Of a DNA stretch of 39,763 bases, positions 19,206 to 28,658 are shown piece after piece. The position numbers and the translations under genes are program-made. Where the stretch lies: positions 1-39,763 of the forward strand of contig JACMNI010000049.1 in the NCBI GenBank assembly GCA_014378615.1, given 5' to 3'. Under the pieces are notes generated by a model. The model searched no databases. It was not told the DNA's origin and worked only from the letters and a program-made list of their open reading frames with translations. The stretch comes from Candidatus Saccharimonadota bacterium. Its GTDB lineage: Bacteria > Patescibacteriota > Saccharimonadia > Saccharimonadales > UBA4665. How positions within the stretch are numbered: the stretch's first letter is position 1; every line of letters begins with the position of its first letter.

Positions 19206-19892
19206 TTACAATTTAACTTGAACGTCAGCAATATACTGGTCGTTCAATAGATTCATAAGCTTATTCAAATCTAATCGGTAGGGTATGTTTTTACTGTAGC
19301 TTATAACACCTTGGTGTTTCAGCTTATTCAGCTCGGTGGCGGCGGTTTCTCGCGTTAAGCCAGTTAAATTAGCAAAGTCTTGATGGGTTAAATCGAGGGT
19401 AATTTCGACTACCTGAGGACTAATGGTCCGGCCGTGACTAAGAGCTAAGTAGTGAAGGGTGTACACCAGTTTATCGCTAGCACGTGAGTGCTGTAGGGCA
19501 TTAAGCCGCATAGATTTGCCAAGCTGGCCCGTTACATACGTCTGTAGCTCGTTATAAAGCAGTTCCGCATCGGAACGAATGAAGTTAACATAGGCTTCAC
19601 GGTCGACTAGGTACAACGTTACTTCAGGAGTAAACGCTTCATAGTAATAGATAGCACTGGGCACTTTGCCGTAAATCCAACTACCGGGAAATGATGAATA
19701 AGTCGAATAAAAGGCAACTGGTTTTTCATCGCCATTAACACTAAGGTTATAGGCTTTTACGGTGCCACTTTTAACAACAAAGGCACTGCGCGGGGCTTCG
19801 CCTTGGAAAATGATTATCTCGCCTTTTTTAAATGACCGGGTAGGGTGGCCGGCGACAAAGGTGTCAAGTTTTCTCACAGCTGCATCAGACAT
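19206..19892 (-). CDS. Crp/Fnr family transcriptional regulator
   Basis: cNMP-like beta-roll KKGEIIIFQGEAPRSAFVVKSGTVKAYNLSVNGDEKPVAFY; C-terminal HTH THQDFANLTGLTRETAATELNKLKHQGVI. Confidence 0.9.
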   Translation of the reverse strand: MSDAAVRKLDTFVAGHPTRSFKKGEIIIFQGEAPRSAFVVKSGTVKAYNLSVNGDEKPVAFYSTYSSFPGSWIYGKVPSAIYYYEAFTPEVTLYLVDREAYVNFIRSDAELLYNELQTYVTGQLGKSMRLNALQHSRASDKLVYTLHYLALSHGRTISPQVVEITLDLTHQDFANLTGLTRETAATELNKLKHQGVISYSKNIPYRLDLNKLMNLLNDQYIADVQVKL

Positions 19893-19899
19893 ACTGATT

Positions 19900-19909
19900 A
19901 GTGTACACT
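19900..19909. promoter_or_regulatory. Palindrome upstream of the Crp-like gene (candidate operator)
   Basis: Perfect 10-bp palindrome AGTGTACACT in the 45-bp gap between LCP and crp-like genes. Confidence 0.3.
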
Positions 19910-19937
19910 GTCCACTTAAATCGGAATAGTACCTGTT

Positions 19938-21491
19938 TTAATTTTCGCGTTGCTTGGCAATTTGGTCAGCCCCGACGACAACTATAAAGTCGGCGTCGTA
20001 TAGTTTACCGTATGGATTTGTCGTGGTGACGGAATTTCCGAAATTCTTGGTTAGAAGTGTTTTAGTGCCGGGTTTGGCTGTCGCCGTAGTCGTTAAATCA
20101 ATAATACTACTAACGGCTTGGTTTGCACGGGCGTCGCCAACCTCCGTCACATTGATGTTTTTAGCGAGCAAGTTTGTTTTGACCGATCCGGCGAGGCCAC
20201 TGGTATCGGTGGCATTAAGTACCACCACTTTCGCCGCTTCTTGAACGACTGGGTTATTTGAACTTAGTCGCTTAAGGAAGGCTTGAATATCGCTAAAATC
20301 GTCTAGACCAGCGGCCGGAATAAGGGCCGATGCTCCGTTAGGCGATTGATAGTTTGCCAGCAGGTTTACACCGTCGGCGCTATTTAGGCTGACCGATTTA
20401 GTGGCGTTACTGCCAATCTCTTTGGTTATGTCATAAAAACGTCGCACTTCGCCCAGCGACAGATCGGTTTTGACATTGCTGCCAATGGCATCAAATAAAC
20501 TGCTGAGTTTTGCCGGATTGGATAATACTCCGGCACTGGCAGCTTTAGATTTGAGTGAAAACAGTATTTCTCGTTGGTGTTTAGTCCGGTCAAAATCTGA
20601 CTCGGCAAAGCCATAGGCTCGGCTAGAATCACCTCTGGCACGAGCCAAATTGAGCGCTTGCTGGCCGTTTAAATGATGAACGCCGTTAGTCAATTTAACG
20701 AGTGGCTTATTATTGGTGTAGTCGATGTTTGGGTCATATAAGCCGCGAGGGTCGCTGCTCTTAACGGTGTAGTCGATACCGCCAACAGCGTCGACAGCCT
20801 GCTTGAGCGCGCTGTAATTAACGAGTGCGTAATAATCTATTTCCACACCTAGATTATCCTCAACAACTTGCTCAAGTTGGCCCATGCCGCCCGCCGGGAA
20901 GCCATTTTCATGAAAATCATTGGCTTTACCGACTACGTAGGCACCGTTAATTTTTTGATGTCCGCTATCGGGCACATTAACCCATAGATCACGGGGAATA
21001 CTAAGCATATAGGCCTTATGTTGCCGGGTATCGACGCTCATTACCATAATCGAATCGGTCAGATCACCGCCATTATGGCCGGCGTCATCGGCGGAGTTGC
21101 CGGCTAGCAAAATCGTTACTCGGCCCTTGTCCTCGCCTTTGAGCTTGGTAGTCTGCAATACACTCAGCAAACCACCGCCAAACAATTTATGTGCATTGTA
21201 TAAAACCTTGCCACCCAACCAAGCCCCGGCAATGGCTGCAATAATAAGGAGCACAATAATGCTGCGCTTGACGATGCCTTTTTTATTGCGCGGTGTCTTT
21301 TTTACTTTGGCTTTACTGGCAGCGGCCGACGGGGCATAAGCCGGGATATCTTTACCCATACTCGGTTTGTAACTAGGCAAGGTCACGCCTACGCTAGGGA
21401 ACTGCTGGGCGCCTTTTACTCGCAGTACGTCTTGACCAGGGCGGATGCCTGTTAATTTCTCGCCCTTTTTGTATGAATGTTTATCTGTCAT
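19938..21491 (-). CDS. LytR-CpsA-Psr (LCP) family cell wall polymer ligase with LytR_C domain
   Basis: VTILLAGNSADDAGHNGGDLTDSIMVMSVD, YMLSIPRDLWV, LARARGDSSRAYGFAESDFDRTKHQREIL; C-terminal VVLNATDTSGLAGSVKTNLLAKN. Confidence 0.95.
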   Translation of the reverse strand: MTDKHSYKKGEKLTGIRPGQDVLRVKGAQQFPSVGVTLPSYKPSMGKDIPAYAPSAAASKAKVKKTPRNKKGIVKRSIIVLLIIAAIAGAWLGGKVLYNAHKLFGGGLLSVLQTTKLKGEDKGRVTILLAGNSADDAGHNGGDLTDSIMVMSVDTRQHKAYMLSIPRDLWVNVPDSGHQKINGAYVVGKANDFHENGFPAGGMGQLEQVVEDNLGVEIDYYALVNYSALKQAVDAVGGIDYTVKSSDPRGLYDPNIDYTNNKPLVKLTNGVHHLNGQQALNLARARGDSSRAYGFAESDFDRTKHQREILFSLKSKAASAGVLSNPAKLSSLFDAIGSNVKTDLSLGEVRRFYDITKEIGSNATKSVSLNSADGVNLLANYQSPNGASALIPAAGLDDFSDIQAFLKRLSSNNPVVQEAAKVVVLNATDTSGLAGSVKTNLLAKNINVTEVGDARANQAVSSIIDLTTTATAKPGTKTLLTKNFGNSVTTTNPYGKLYDADFIVVVGADQIAKQREN

Positions 21492-21555
21492 TTACTGCCC
21501 ATAATTATACCACGGCCTCCCTCACTGATCCGGTTTGCTATACTGTTACCATTAT

Positions 21556-22497
21556 ATGAAGTTAGTTGTACAAATACCCTGCAAAAACGAAGCTGAAACT
21601 TTACCGCTCGTATTAGCCACAATTCCCAAAAAAATAGCGGGAATTGATGAAATTATTGTACTTATTATCGACGATGGATCGACCGATAACACGGTTAGTG
21701 TAGCCAGAGCCCACGGTGTTACGCATTTCTATCATCACGCCCAAACCCAGGGACTAGGCCGATCGTTTCACGATGGTGTCCATTACGCCCTCAGTATCGG
21801 CGCCGATATCGTTGTTAACACTGATGGCGATAATCAGTATCCGCAAGAGAAAATTGGCGATTTGGTGCGCCCGATACTAAATAATAAGGCCGATATCGTC
21901 GTAGCCGACCGTCAGACTAAAACCATCGAGCATTTCTCTGCTTTCAAAAAGATACTGCAACGAGTCGGCAGCCGCGTCGTAAACATTGCAGCTGGCACCA
22001 ACATACCGGACGCGCCAAGCGGTTTTAGAGCTTATTCCAAAGAATCGTTACTACGACTCAATACGACAACCCGTTTTAGCTACACCATGGAAACTATCAT
22101 TCAAGCCGGCAACAAAGGGTTAAGTATAGTTAGTGTCCCAGTGGTAACAAATCCAAAATTACGCGAGTCAAGACTTTTCAAATCTACTTGGGAACACGTG
22201 AGAAAGTCAGCTATAACCATAATACGAGCCTACATAATGTATAAACCATATATGGTGTTCGGCACTTTAGCGGCCATTTTATTCCTGCTGGCGCTCATAC
22301 CATTCGGCCGGTTTATTATTCTAGGGTTAGAAGACCGATCTACGGCTGGGCATGTGCAATCACTTATAGCTGGCTCGATGCTAATGATAGGCTCGTTCTT
22401 ATGTATGGTCCTCAATATCATTGCCGACTTAATTCGCATCAATCGTGTACTTATAGAGAATAATTTAGAGCAAACAAAGCGAATACGGTTTAACTAA
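21556..22497 (+). CDS. GT2 family glycosyltransferase (DPM1-like) with C-terminal TM helices
   Basis: QIPCKNEAETLPLVLATIPKKI, VLIIDDGSTDNT, ADIVVNTDGDNQYPQEKI, APSGFRAYSKESLLRLN. Confidence 0.92.
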   Translation: MKLVVQIPCKNEAETLPLVLATIPKKIAGIDEIIVLIIDDGSTDNTVSVARAHGVTHFYHHAQTQGLGRSFHDGVHYALSIGADIVVNTDGDNQYPQEKIGDLVRPILNNKADIVVADRQTKTIEHFSAFKKILQRVGSRVVNIAAGTNIPDAPSGFRAYSKESLLRLNTTTRFSYTMETIIQAGNKGLSIVSVPVVTNPKLRESRLFKSTWEHVRKSAITIIRAYIMYKPYMVFGTLAAILFLLALIPFGRFIILGLEDRSTAGHVQSLIAGSMLMIGSFLCMVLNIIADLIRINRVLIENNLEQTKRIRFN

Positions 22498-22499
22498 AA

Positions 22500-23990
22500 T
22501 TAGCGCAAAAAGGCATTCGGTCGATAATAGCCCGGCGTCACTGGCCCGATTGTATGCTGTACGCCATGATTAGCCGCTTTTATAACACCACCGTTCCAAT
22601 ACCAGGCATCGCTACTTCGCAGTATATATGTCAGTGCACCACCACCCCACAACATGGCAATGATGCTCAGCGTCGCCAAGCCGGTCTTGAGATATGTCAG
22701 TCGTCCAAGACCGAGGCTTAAAGCTTGGCCAAAAACGAACATTGCCAACAATATTATCAACAATAAGTAGCGACCGTTTATGGCCACTGGCAATCCCGTG
22801 TGCTTGAAAAGTTTATACTCCTGCAGCCATAGAGCGCCAACATAGATAGTTGAAACGGCAATAAATAAACTGCTGCTTGCTCTATTAGACCGCAGTAACT
22901 GGCGGCCCCGCCACAGAAACGCTCCCACACCAAGTAAAGGCAGAATGATGGCGGTAATTGCTGGGATAAACAGCGGTCCGCGGGTCTGGAATTGCGTAGC
23001 TGGACCGTCAACCGCAAACGTACTACGGAGCCACATGCCATACAACCATTCTTTGGAAAATTCATAGAGAGAGGTATTGTAATTGGTTTTGTTCAGACTG
23101 AAATTATAATCTCGTATGTAGGGCCCGTAGTATTTACAGTGGTCAAGACTCAATACTTTACCGCAGTCTGGGATAGGGTCATGATATCGTATTACATTTA
23201 CGCCGTACCGGTTAAGCCCAAAAAGACTTAGCACAATAATAAGACCCAATAATACGCCACCGGTTCTTGTTCTAAATGTATCTAATAACTCCTTAACTGC
23301 CGGCTTAGAACGCATCCGCCACGGTTTGAGCTGGAAAAACAACCAGGCGACTACGGCCAAGAATATTGGTAGGAAAGCAAACTTGATAAGACTGCCGGTT
23401 AAACCTATTACCATTATTTTCATTAATATCAGAATTTTTTCGCGTCCCAACGTGGCTCTCGTTTCTAGTGCAAGTAGCAGTAGCCAGGCTGTAAGCGGCA
23501 AAACGGCATTATCATAATTTATTTGAGCTGCCATCAGCGGGGTAATCGGAATAAGCACAAACAATGCCAAGCAGGTGTGAGCCAAAGCCGCACTAGCGCC
23601 CGCCCGGCGCAATAATTGCCGAAACAACGGTAAACAGCTTGTAAATAGCGCAATATTTAAGGCGCGAAGTATTAAGACTTGGAGGTGCTCGTTCTGGGTA
23701 AATAAACAGATGAGTCGGTAAGGGAAGCTCATTATATAGTGATAAAGAAACGACGGATCGCGGGCAACAGCACCGTATGCATCGGCGTTAGCTGGCTGAT
23801 TTGAAAAAAAGGGTAGACTATGGCTGGCATAGACACGGATAAGACCGAGATGAAAATCTTCGTCAAATGCCATTGGATAGTGACCAGTCAGCGCTATCCA
23901 AGTAGCTGATACCACGCTCACCACGATAATACTTTGGAAAAACCGCTGTGAGGCTATTATGGTGCGTGTTCGATATAACAAATCTTGCAT
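22500..23990 (-). CDS. Polytopic membrane protein, putative GT-C glycosyltransferase/DUF2142-like
   Basis: About 496 aa, many TMs; acidic-loop motif MAFDEDFHLGLIRVYASHSLPFF. Confidence 0.6.
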   Translation of the reverse strand: MQDLLYRTRTIIASQRFFQSIIVVSVVSATWIALTGHYPMAFDEDFHLGLIRVYASHSLPFFSNQPANADAYGAVARDPSFLYHYIMSFPYRLICLFTQNEHLQVLILRALNIALFTSCLPLFRQLLRRAGASAALAHTCLALFVLIPITPLMAAQINYDNAVLPLTAWLLLLALETRATLGREKILILMKIMVIGLTGSLIKFAFLPIFLAVVAWLFFQLKPWRMRSKPAVKELLDTFRTRTGGVLLGLIIVLSLFGLNRYGVNVIRYHDPIPDCGKVLSLDHCKYYGPYIRDYNFSLNKTNYNTSLYEFSKEWLYGMWLRSTFAVDGPATQFQTRGPLFIPAITAIILPLLGVGAFLWRGRQLLRSNRASSSLFIAVSTIYVGALWLQEYKLFKHTGLPVAINGRYLLLIILLAMFVFGQALSLGLGRLTYLKTGLATLSIIAMLWGGGALTYILRSSDAWYWNGGVIKAANHGVQHTIGPVTPGYYRPNAFLR

Positions 23991-24058
23991 TACTTGTGCT
24001 CATTATACGGCATACATAAGATACTGTTACTCGCAATAAGCTGGTGTACAATACGGTT

Positions 24059-24925
24059 ATGAATCGACGCTTGCTGCGTACACTTATTGCCTTTAGTGTC
24101 CTTCTTATAACTATTGGGGCGAGTATCTATTTTTTGGCTAGCCACCCAGCCGTTGGCAGGCAAATACTTACTACTCCGCCACCTACATTGCTGACCCTTT
24201 TATTCTTATATTTACTGTTTATGGTGAGCCTCTGGCTAATTTTTAGGTCGAGCCTCGTTATTTGTCGAGCCAAACTACCCATCGGCGAAACAATATTAGT
24301 TACCGCCTATTCATCGATAATAAACTTTTTTGGACCACTCCAGAGCGGACCCGCTTTTAGGGCACTCTACTTAAAAAAGCGGCATAAGGTGGACCTCAAA
24401 CATTATGCAGCCGCAAGTCTGGTCTACTACTTTTTCTATGCCTATTTCAGTGGGCTATGTCTATTATTAGGATTTGGCTGGCAGTGGGTCGCCCTCGGCG
24501 CCGCAGCCGGGCTACTATCTGTTGCCGGTGTCCTTCGGTTACCAATTACCCGGCTACAAAAACTGCGTGGTACAAGCCGGCGAGGCATAGCCTATACCGC
24601 CGGCGCTACATTGTTGCAAGTTTCTATATTAGCGATAATCTTTTACATCGAACTACACTCTATTAATCACGCCGTAGGCTTTGGGCAGGCGATTGTCTAT
24701 TCGGGAGCTGCCAATTTTGCTCTATTTGTCTCATTAACGCCGGGTGCTATCGGCTTCCGTGAATCTTTTGTCTTATTAGCTCATAAGCTTCACGAAATCC
24801 CCAATGCTACAGTTGTCGCCGCTAGCCTCTTGGACAGAGGTGTGTATATAGCTATGCTATTACTACTTTGTGTATTTATTTTTGGTAGTCACGCACGACG
24901 CAGCCTCAAACGATTGTCTACATAA
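24059..24925 (+). CDS. UPF0104 / lysylphosphatidylglycerol synthase TM-region family protein
   Basis: SSIINFFGPLQSGPAFRALYLKKRHKV and SLTPGAIGFRESFVLLAHKL match the family signature. Start at MNRRLLR with -10 TACAAT just upstream. Confidence 0.85.
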   Translation: MNRRLLRTLIAFSVLLITIGASIYFLASHPAVGRQILTTPPPTLLTLLFLYLLFMVSLWLIFRSSLVICRAKLPIGETILVTAYSSIINFFGPLQSGPAFRALYLKKRHKVDLKHYAAASLVYYFFYAYFSGLCLLLGFGWQWVALGAAAGLLSVAGVLRLPITRLQKLRGTSRRGIAYTAGATLLQVSILAIIFYIELHSINHAVGFGQAIVYSGAANFALFVSLTPGAIGFRESFVLLAHKLHEIPNATVVAASLLDRGVYIAMLLLLCVFIFGSHARRSLKRLST

Positions 24926-25057
24926 AACACTTCTATCGTCACAAGCATAAGTGCTATACTACGTAAGAAGCGATGGCAAACTTGGATAAAATACTAACCA
25001 GATTTACCGATTCACGTTACGCAGACAGTATTGTAATACTACTTTCAGGAGTTGAGT

Positions 25058-25987
25058 TTGACCGCAAAACACAAAATAAGCCCTAGTTTAGCTAAACTAT
25101 TGGTTCGTATGTTTGCTGGGCTTGGTGCCTTTAGCTTTCTGCTCTGGTTGCTACTACGAGGCCAAAATATTGCCATACTCCACTCTAAAGGCCCGATTGC
25201 TAGCCAGCAACGCGACCTAATAATCTGGTCTCTGATTGTAATTCTAGCCATTGCAGTGCCTACGGTACTGCTGTTGTATTTTACGGCTTGGCGCTACCGC
25301 GAATCGCATAGCTCATCGACGTATCACCCAGAAGCCAAAACTGGCAAAATATTTAATATTATTATCTGGGCGCTGCCGAGTTTAATGATGCTAGTGCTCG
25401 CTTTTACTTTAGTTCCATCAACGCATAAGCTACAGCCCAATAAAGCCTTGGCTGCACAAAAACCGTCAATAAACATCCAAGTCGTAGCAATGCGCTGGAA
25501 GTGGCTGTTTATATACCCTGAGCAGGGTATAGCCACTGTTAATTACGTGCAACTACCAAAGGACACTCCCGTGGCGTTCGACTTGACGGCTGACGATGCA
25601 CCAATGAGTTCATTTTGGGTTCCTAACCTATCGGGCCAACTTTATGCAATGACGGGACACATCAATCGACTAAATCTTATTGCCAATGTCAACGGTGACT
25701 ACCCGGGTCGCAGCGCTGAAATAAACGGTGCAGGCTTCGCTGGCATGCAATTTACGGCCCGCGTCAGCAGTACCGATGATTTTGAATCGTGGGTAGAAAC
25801 GACTAAGCAATCGTCGGCCTCACTTGACAAGACCGCTTACCAAACCCTAATAAAGCCCAGTGAGAATAATGAAGTGGAAACGTATTACCCAGTCGATGGT
25901 ACTCTGTACGCCGACGCTGTTATGAAATATATTGGCTCACATGGAAATAAGGCTGCGCACACAATGCACGACGAGGGAATGAACTAA
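25058..25987 (+). CDS. cyoA: Cytochrome bo3 quinol oxidase subunit II
   Basis: Two TMs, then VVAMRWKWLFIYPEQGIATVNYVQLPKDTPVAFDLTADDAPMSSFWVPNLSGQLYAMTGHINRLNLIAN...GAGFAGMQF; CuA ligands absent, as in quinol oxidases. TTG start (25058 fits SD AGGAG better than 25052). Confidence 0.95.
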   Translation: MTAKHKISPSLAKLLVRMFAGLGAFSFLLWLLLRGQNIAILHSKGPIASQQRDLIIWSLIVILAIAVPTVLLLYFTAWRYRESHSSSTYHPEAKTGKIFNIIIWALPSLMMLVLAFTLVPSTHKLQPNKALAAQKPSINIQVVAMRWKWLFIYPEQGIATVNYVQLPKDTPVAFDLTADDAPMSSFWVPNLSGQLYAMTGHINRLNLIANVNGDYPGRSAEINGAGFAGMQFTARVSSTDDFESWVETTKQSSASLDKTAYQTLIKPSENNEVETYYPVDGTLYADAVMKYIGSHGNKAAHTMHDEGMN

Positions 25988-28080
25988 TGCGCGAATTTTG
26001 GCTTGGTCGCTTAACCAGCCACTCATTGCCCCACGACTGGGTAATGGTTGGTGGAACCGCCACGTTCATAGCCATGTTTTTGTTTGCAGCGGTAATTTTA
26101 ACGCGTACTAAGCGTTGGAAGTGGCTGTGGAATGATTGGCTTACTTCGGTTGATCCGAAAAAGATTGGTATCATGTACTTTTTGGTGGCTGGTTTTATGC
26201 TCATCCGCGGTGGCATCGATGTAATCTTAATGTGGCTCCAGCAAGTATTAGCAGTCGACGGCTCTCAAGGCATACTTTCGGCCGACCACTACCAGCAAAT
26301 ATTTACCGCGCACGGTAATATTATGGTGTTTTTTGTGGCTATGGGCTTTATCTTTGGACTAATAAACTATATCGTCCCGCTGCAAATAGGCGCCCGTGAC
26401 TTAGCGTCACCGCTCCTTAACACCCTTGGTTTCTGGCTCTATGTCGGCGGCGTAGTTATGATCAACATGTTCTTTGTGTTTGGCGGCGAGTACGCTGCTA
26501 CTGGATGGCTCGCTGTCGCCCCCCTATCTGGCATTGACTTCAGTCCTGGTGTGGGTGTTGATTATTGGATCTGGAGCCTGCAGATATCAGGTATTGGCAC
26601 AACTTTGGGCGCCATCAACTTTATTATGACAATTCTTAAGATGCGCGCTCCCGGTATGACGTTAGGGAAGATGCCGCTGTTTACTTGGGCCTCATTGTTT
26701 AGCATGTTAATGGCCGTAGCCGTGTTCCCGTTGTTAACGGCGACCCTCTTTTTACAATTTTTTGACCGCTACTTTGGGGCCCATTTCTTTACTGCTCTCG
26801 GCGGCGGCGACCCAATGATGTACACCAACTTAATTTGGATGTGGGGACACCCCGAAGTATACATTTTAATGCTGCCGGCTTTTGGAATATTTTCGGAGGT
26901 GGTTTCGACCTTTAGCCGTAAACCGATTGCCAGTTATACTGCCAACGTATTAGGTATGGCCGGCGTCTCTGTACTAGCTTTGTCGGTCTGGCTCCATCAC
27001 TTCTTTACGATGGGCGCTAGCTCCGACGTCAACGCCTTCTTTGGACTTGTAACACTAGTCATCTCCATCCCAACTGCCGTCCTGTTTTTCACTTGGATTG
27101 CCACCATGCACAAGGGTCTGATACGGTTCGATACGCCCATGCTCTGGTTCTTAGGATTCGTTACTATTTTTACTATTGGCGGCGTATCTGGACTGGTTCT
27201 TGCTTTTCCGCCTGCCGACTTTCAACTCCACAACAGCTTATTCTTAGTAGCCCATTTCCACTCCAATGTAATCGGCGGTGTATTATTTGGCATCTTCAGC
27301 GGCATTAGCTATTGGTTCCCCAAAATTGCTGGTTTCCGGCTCAACGAACGGATTGGACGTAACGCTTTCTGGTGCTGGATTATCGGTTTCTGCATGTCAT
27401 TTATTCCTATGTATATCCTTGGCATTATGGGAGCTACACGACGGCTTGATCACTATGAGAGTTCGACCGGCTACCAACCATTCTTCATTATTATGTTACT
27501 CGGTGGTATCGTTATAGCCGTTGGCTTGACGCTACAAATTGTACAGATTCTAGCTAGCATTATTCAGCGAGGGCATCTTCGCGACAACACCGGTGACCCG
27601 TGGAATGGCCGTACACTTGAGTGGGCGACAGCGTCACCGCCACCATTCTACAACTTTACAGTCATTCCGCATGTCATGACCCGAGACGCTTTCTTAGACA
27701 TGAAACGCCTGGGCCAGTTCGACCAGCAATATGAAGATATACTTATTCCCAAGAATACAGCCGTAGGTATTTATATCGCTATTTTAGCGTTCCTGGTAGG
27801 CTTCGGTTTTGTCTGGCACATCAATTCCTTGGTTGTGATCTCACTCATCGGTATCATCATCATTTTTGCTAAACGCGCCTTTAGCGAAGATTCGGAGTAT
27901 ACACTGAGGGCCGAAGAAGTTGAAAAACTAGAAGCGAAACGAATTGCTAAGGTACCGGCGCACGAAAAAGAAGTCAAGAGTTTGGCCGATGAAGAAGATA
28001 TGAGCGTTTGGGATTTTGTTCGTTATGTCATCACGTTTGCGATGGATATAATTCGTAACAAGAAGTGGAAAACATGGTAA
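25987..28080 (+). CDS. cyoB: Cytochrome bo3 quinol oxidase subunit I
   Basis: AHGNIMVFFVAMGF, IVPLQIGARDLASP, WGHPEVYILMLPAFG, WLHHFFTMG, LVAHFHSNVIGG. Confidence 0.97.
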   Translation: MREFWLGRLTSHSLPHDWVMVGGTATFIAMFLFAAVILTRTKRWKWLWNDWLTSVDPKKIGIMYFLVAGFMLIRGGIDVILMWLQQVLAVDGSQGILSADHYQQIFTAHGNIMVFFVAMGFIFGLINYIVPLQIGARDLASPLLNTLGFWLYVGGVVMINMFFVFGGEYAATGWLAVAPLSGIDFSPGVGVDYWIWSLQISGIGTTLGAINFIMTILKMRAPGMTLGKMPLFTWASLFSMLMAVAVFPLLTATLFLQFFDRYFGAHFFTALGGGDPMMYTNLIWMWGHPEVYILMLPAFGIFSEVVSTFSRKPIASYTANVLGMAGVSVLALSVWLHHFFTMGASSDVNAFFGLVTLVISIPTAVLFFTWIATMHKGLIRFDTPMLWFLGFVTIFTIGGVSGLVLAFPPADFQLHNSLFLVAHFHSNVIGGVLFGIFSGISYWFPKIAGFRLNERIGRNAFWCWIIGFCMSFIPMYILGIMGATRRLDHYESSTGYQPFFIIMLLGGIVIAVGLTLQIVQILASIIQRGHLRDNTGDPWNGRTLEWATASPPPFYNFTVIPHVMTRDAFLDMKRLGQFDQQYEDILIPKNTAVGIYIAILAFLVGFGFVWHINSLVVISLIGIIIIFAKRAFSEDSEYTLRAEEVEKLEAKRIAKVPAHEKEVKSLADEEDMSVWDFVRYVITFAMDIIRNKKWKTW

Positions 28081-28658
28081 ATCACAAAGCCCACCAGGCT
28101 GCCGCCGACGACCGGGTAATGTTTGGGTTCTGGGTCTACCTTATGACCGATTTACTAGTGTTCTCGGTGTTATTCGCCGTCTATGCTGTACTACACGGGA
28201 ATACCGTCGGCGGAGACGCCGGGCGTGACTTGTTTTCACTCCCATTAGCACTACAAGAGACAATTCTCCTCTTAACTAGTAGCTTTACCTGTGGTCTCGG
28301 TTTGTTGGCGGCACGTAGCTACAAGAAGTGGCAGACACTAATATGTTTTGGTATCACTTTCCTCTTGGGAGCACTCTTTTTGAGCTTAGAGATGAAAGAG
28401 TTTACTGAATTCATACGCGAGGGCCAGACGCTGCAGCTGAACGCCTTCCTATCCTCCTTCTTTGTTCTAGTGGGGACCCACGGACTACATATTACGTCAG
28501 GGCTACTGTGGATGGCGATTACCATGGCCTATATACTCAAGCGCGGACTTAATGCTCCACTCGTTCGCAAGCTGGCTCTGCTAAGTCTATTCTGGCACTT
28601 CCTAGATATTGTCTGGATTTTTATATTTACCATTGTTTATCTCGGAGCTTACTCATGA
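28065..28658 (+). CDS. cyoC: Cytochrome bo3 quinol oxidase subunit III
   Basis: FGFWVYLMTDLLVFSVLFAVYAVL...FVLVGTHGLHITSGLLWM...LFWHFLDIVWIFIFTIVYL. Confidence 0.95.
   Translation: MENMVNHKAHQAAADDRVMFGFWVYLMTDLLVFSVLFAVYAVLHGNTVGGDAGRDLFSLPLALQETILLLTSSFTCGLGLLAARSYKKWQTLICFGITFLLGALFLSLEMKEFTEFIREGQTLQLNAFLSSFFVLVGTHGLHITSGLLWMAITMAYILKRGLNAPLVRKLALLSLFWHFLDIVWIFIFTIVYLGAYS

Noticed and set aside
25058-25987. Absence of CuA ligands in CyoA
   Set aside because: Expected for quinol-oxidizing bo3 enzymes, not anomalous.
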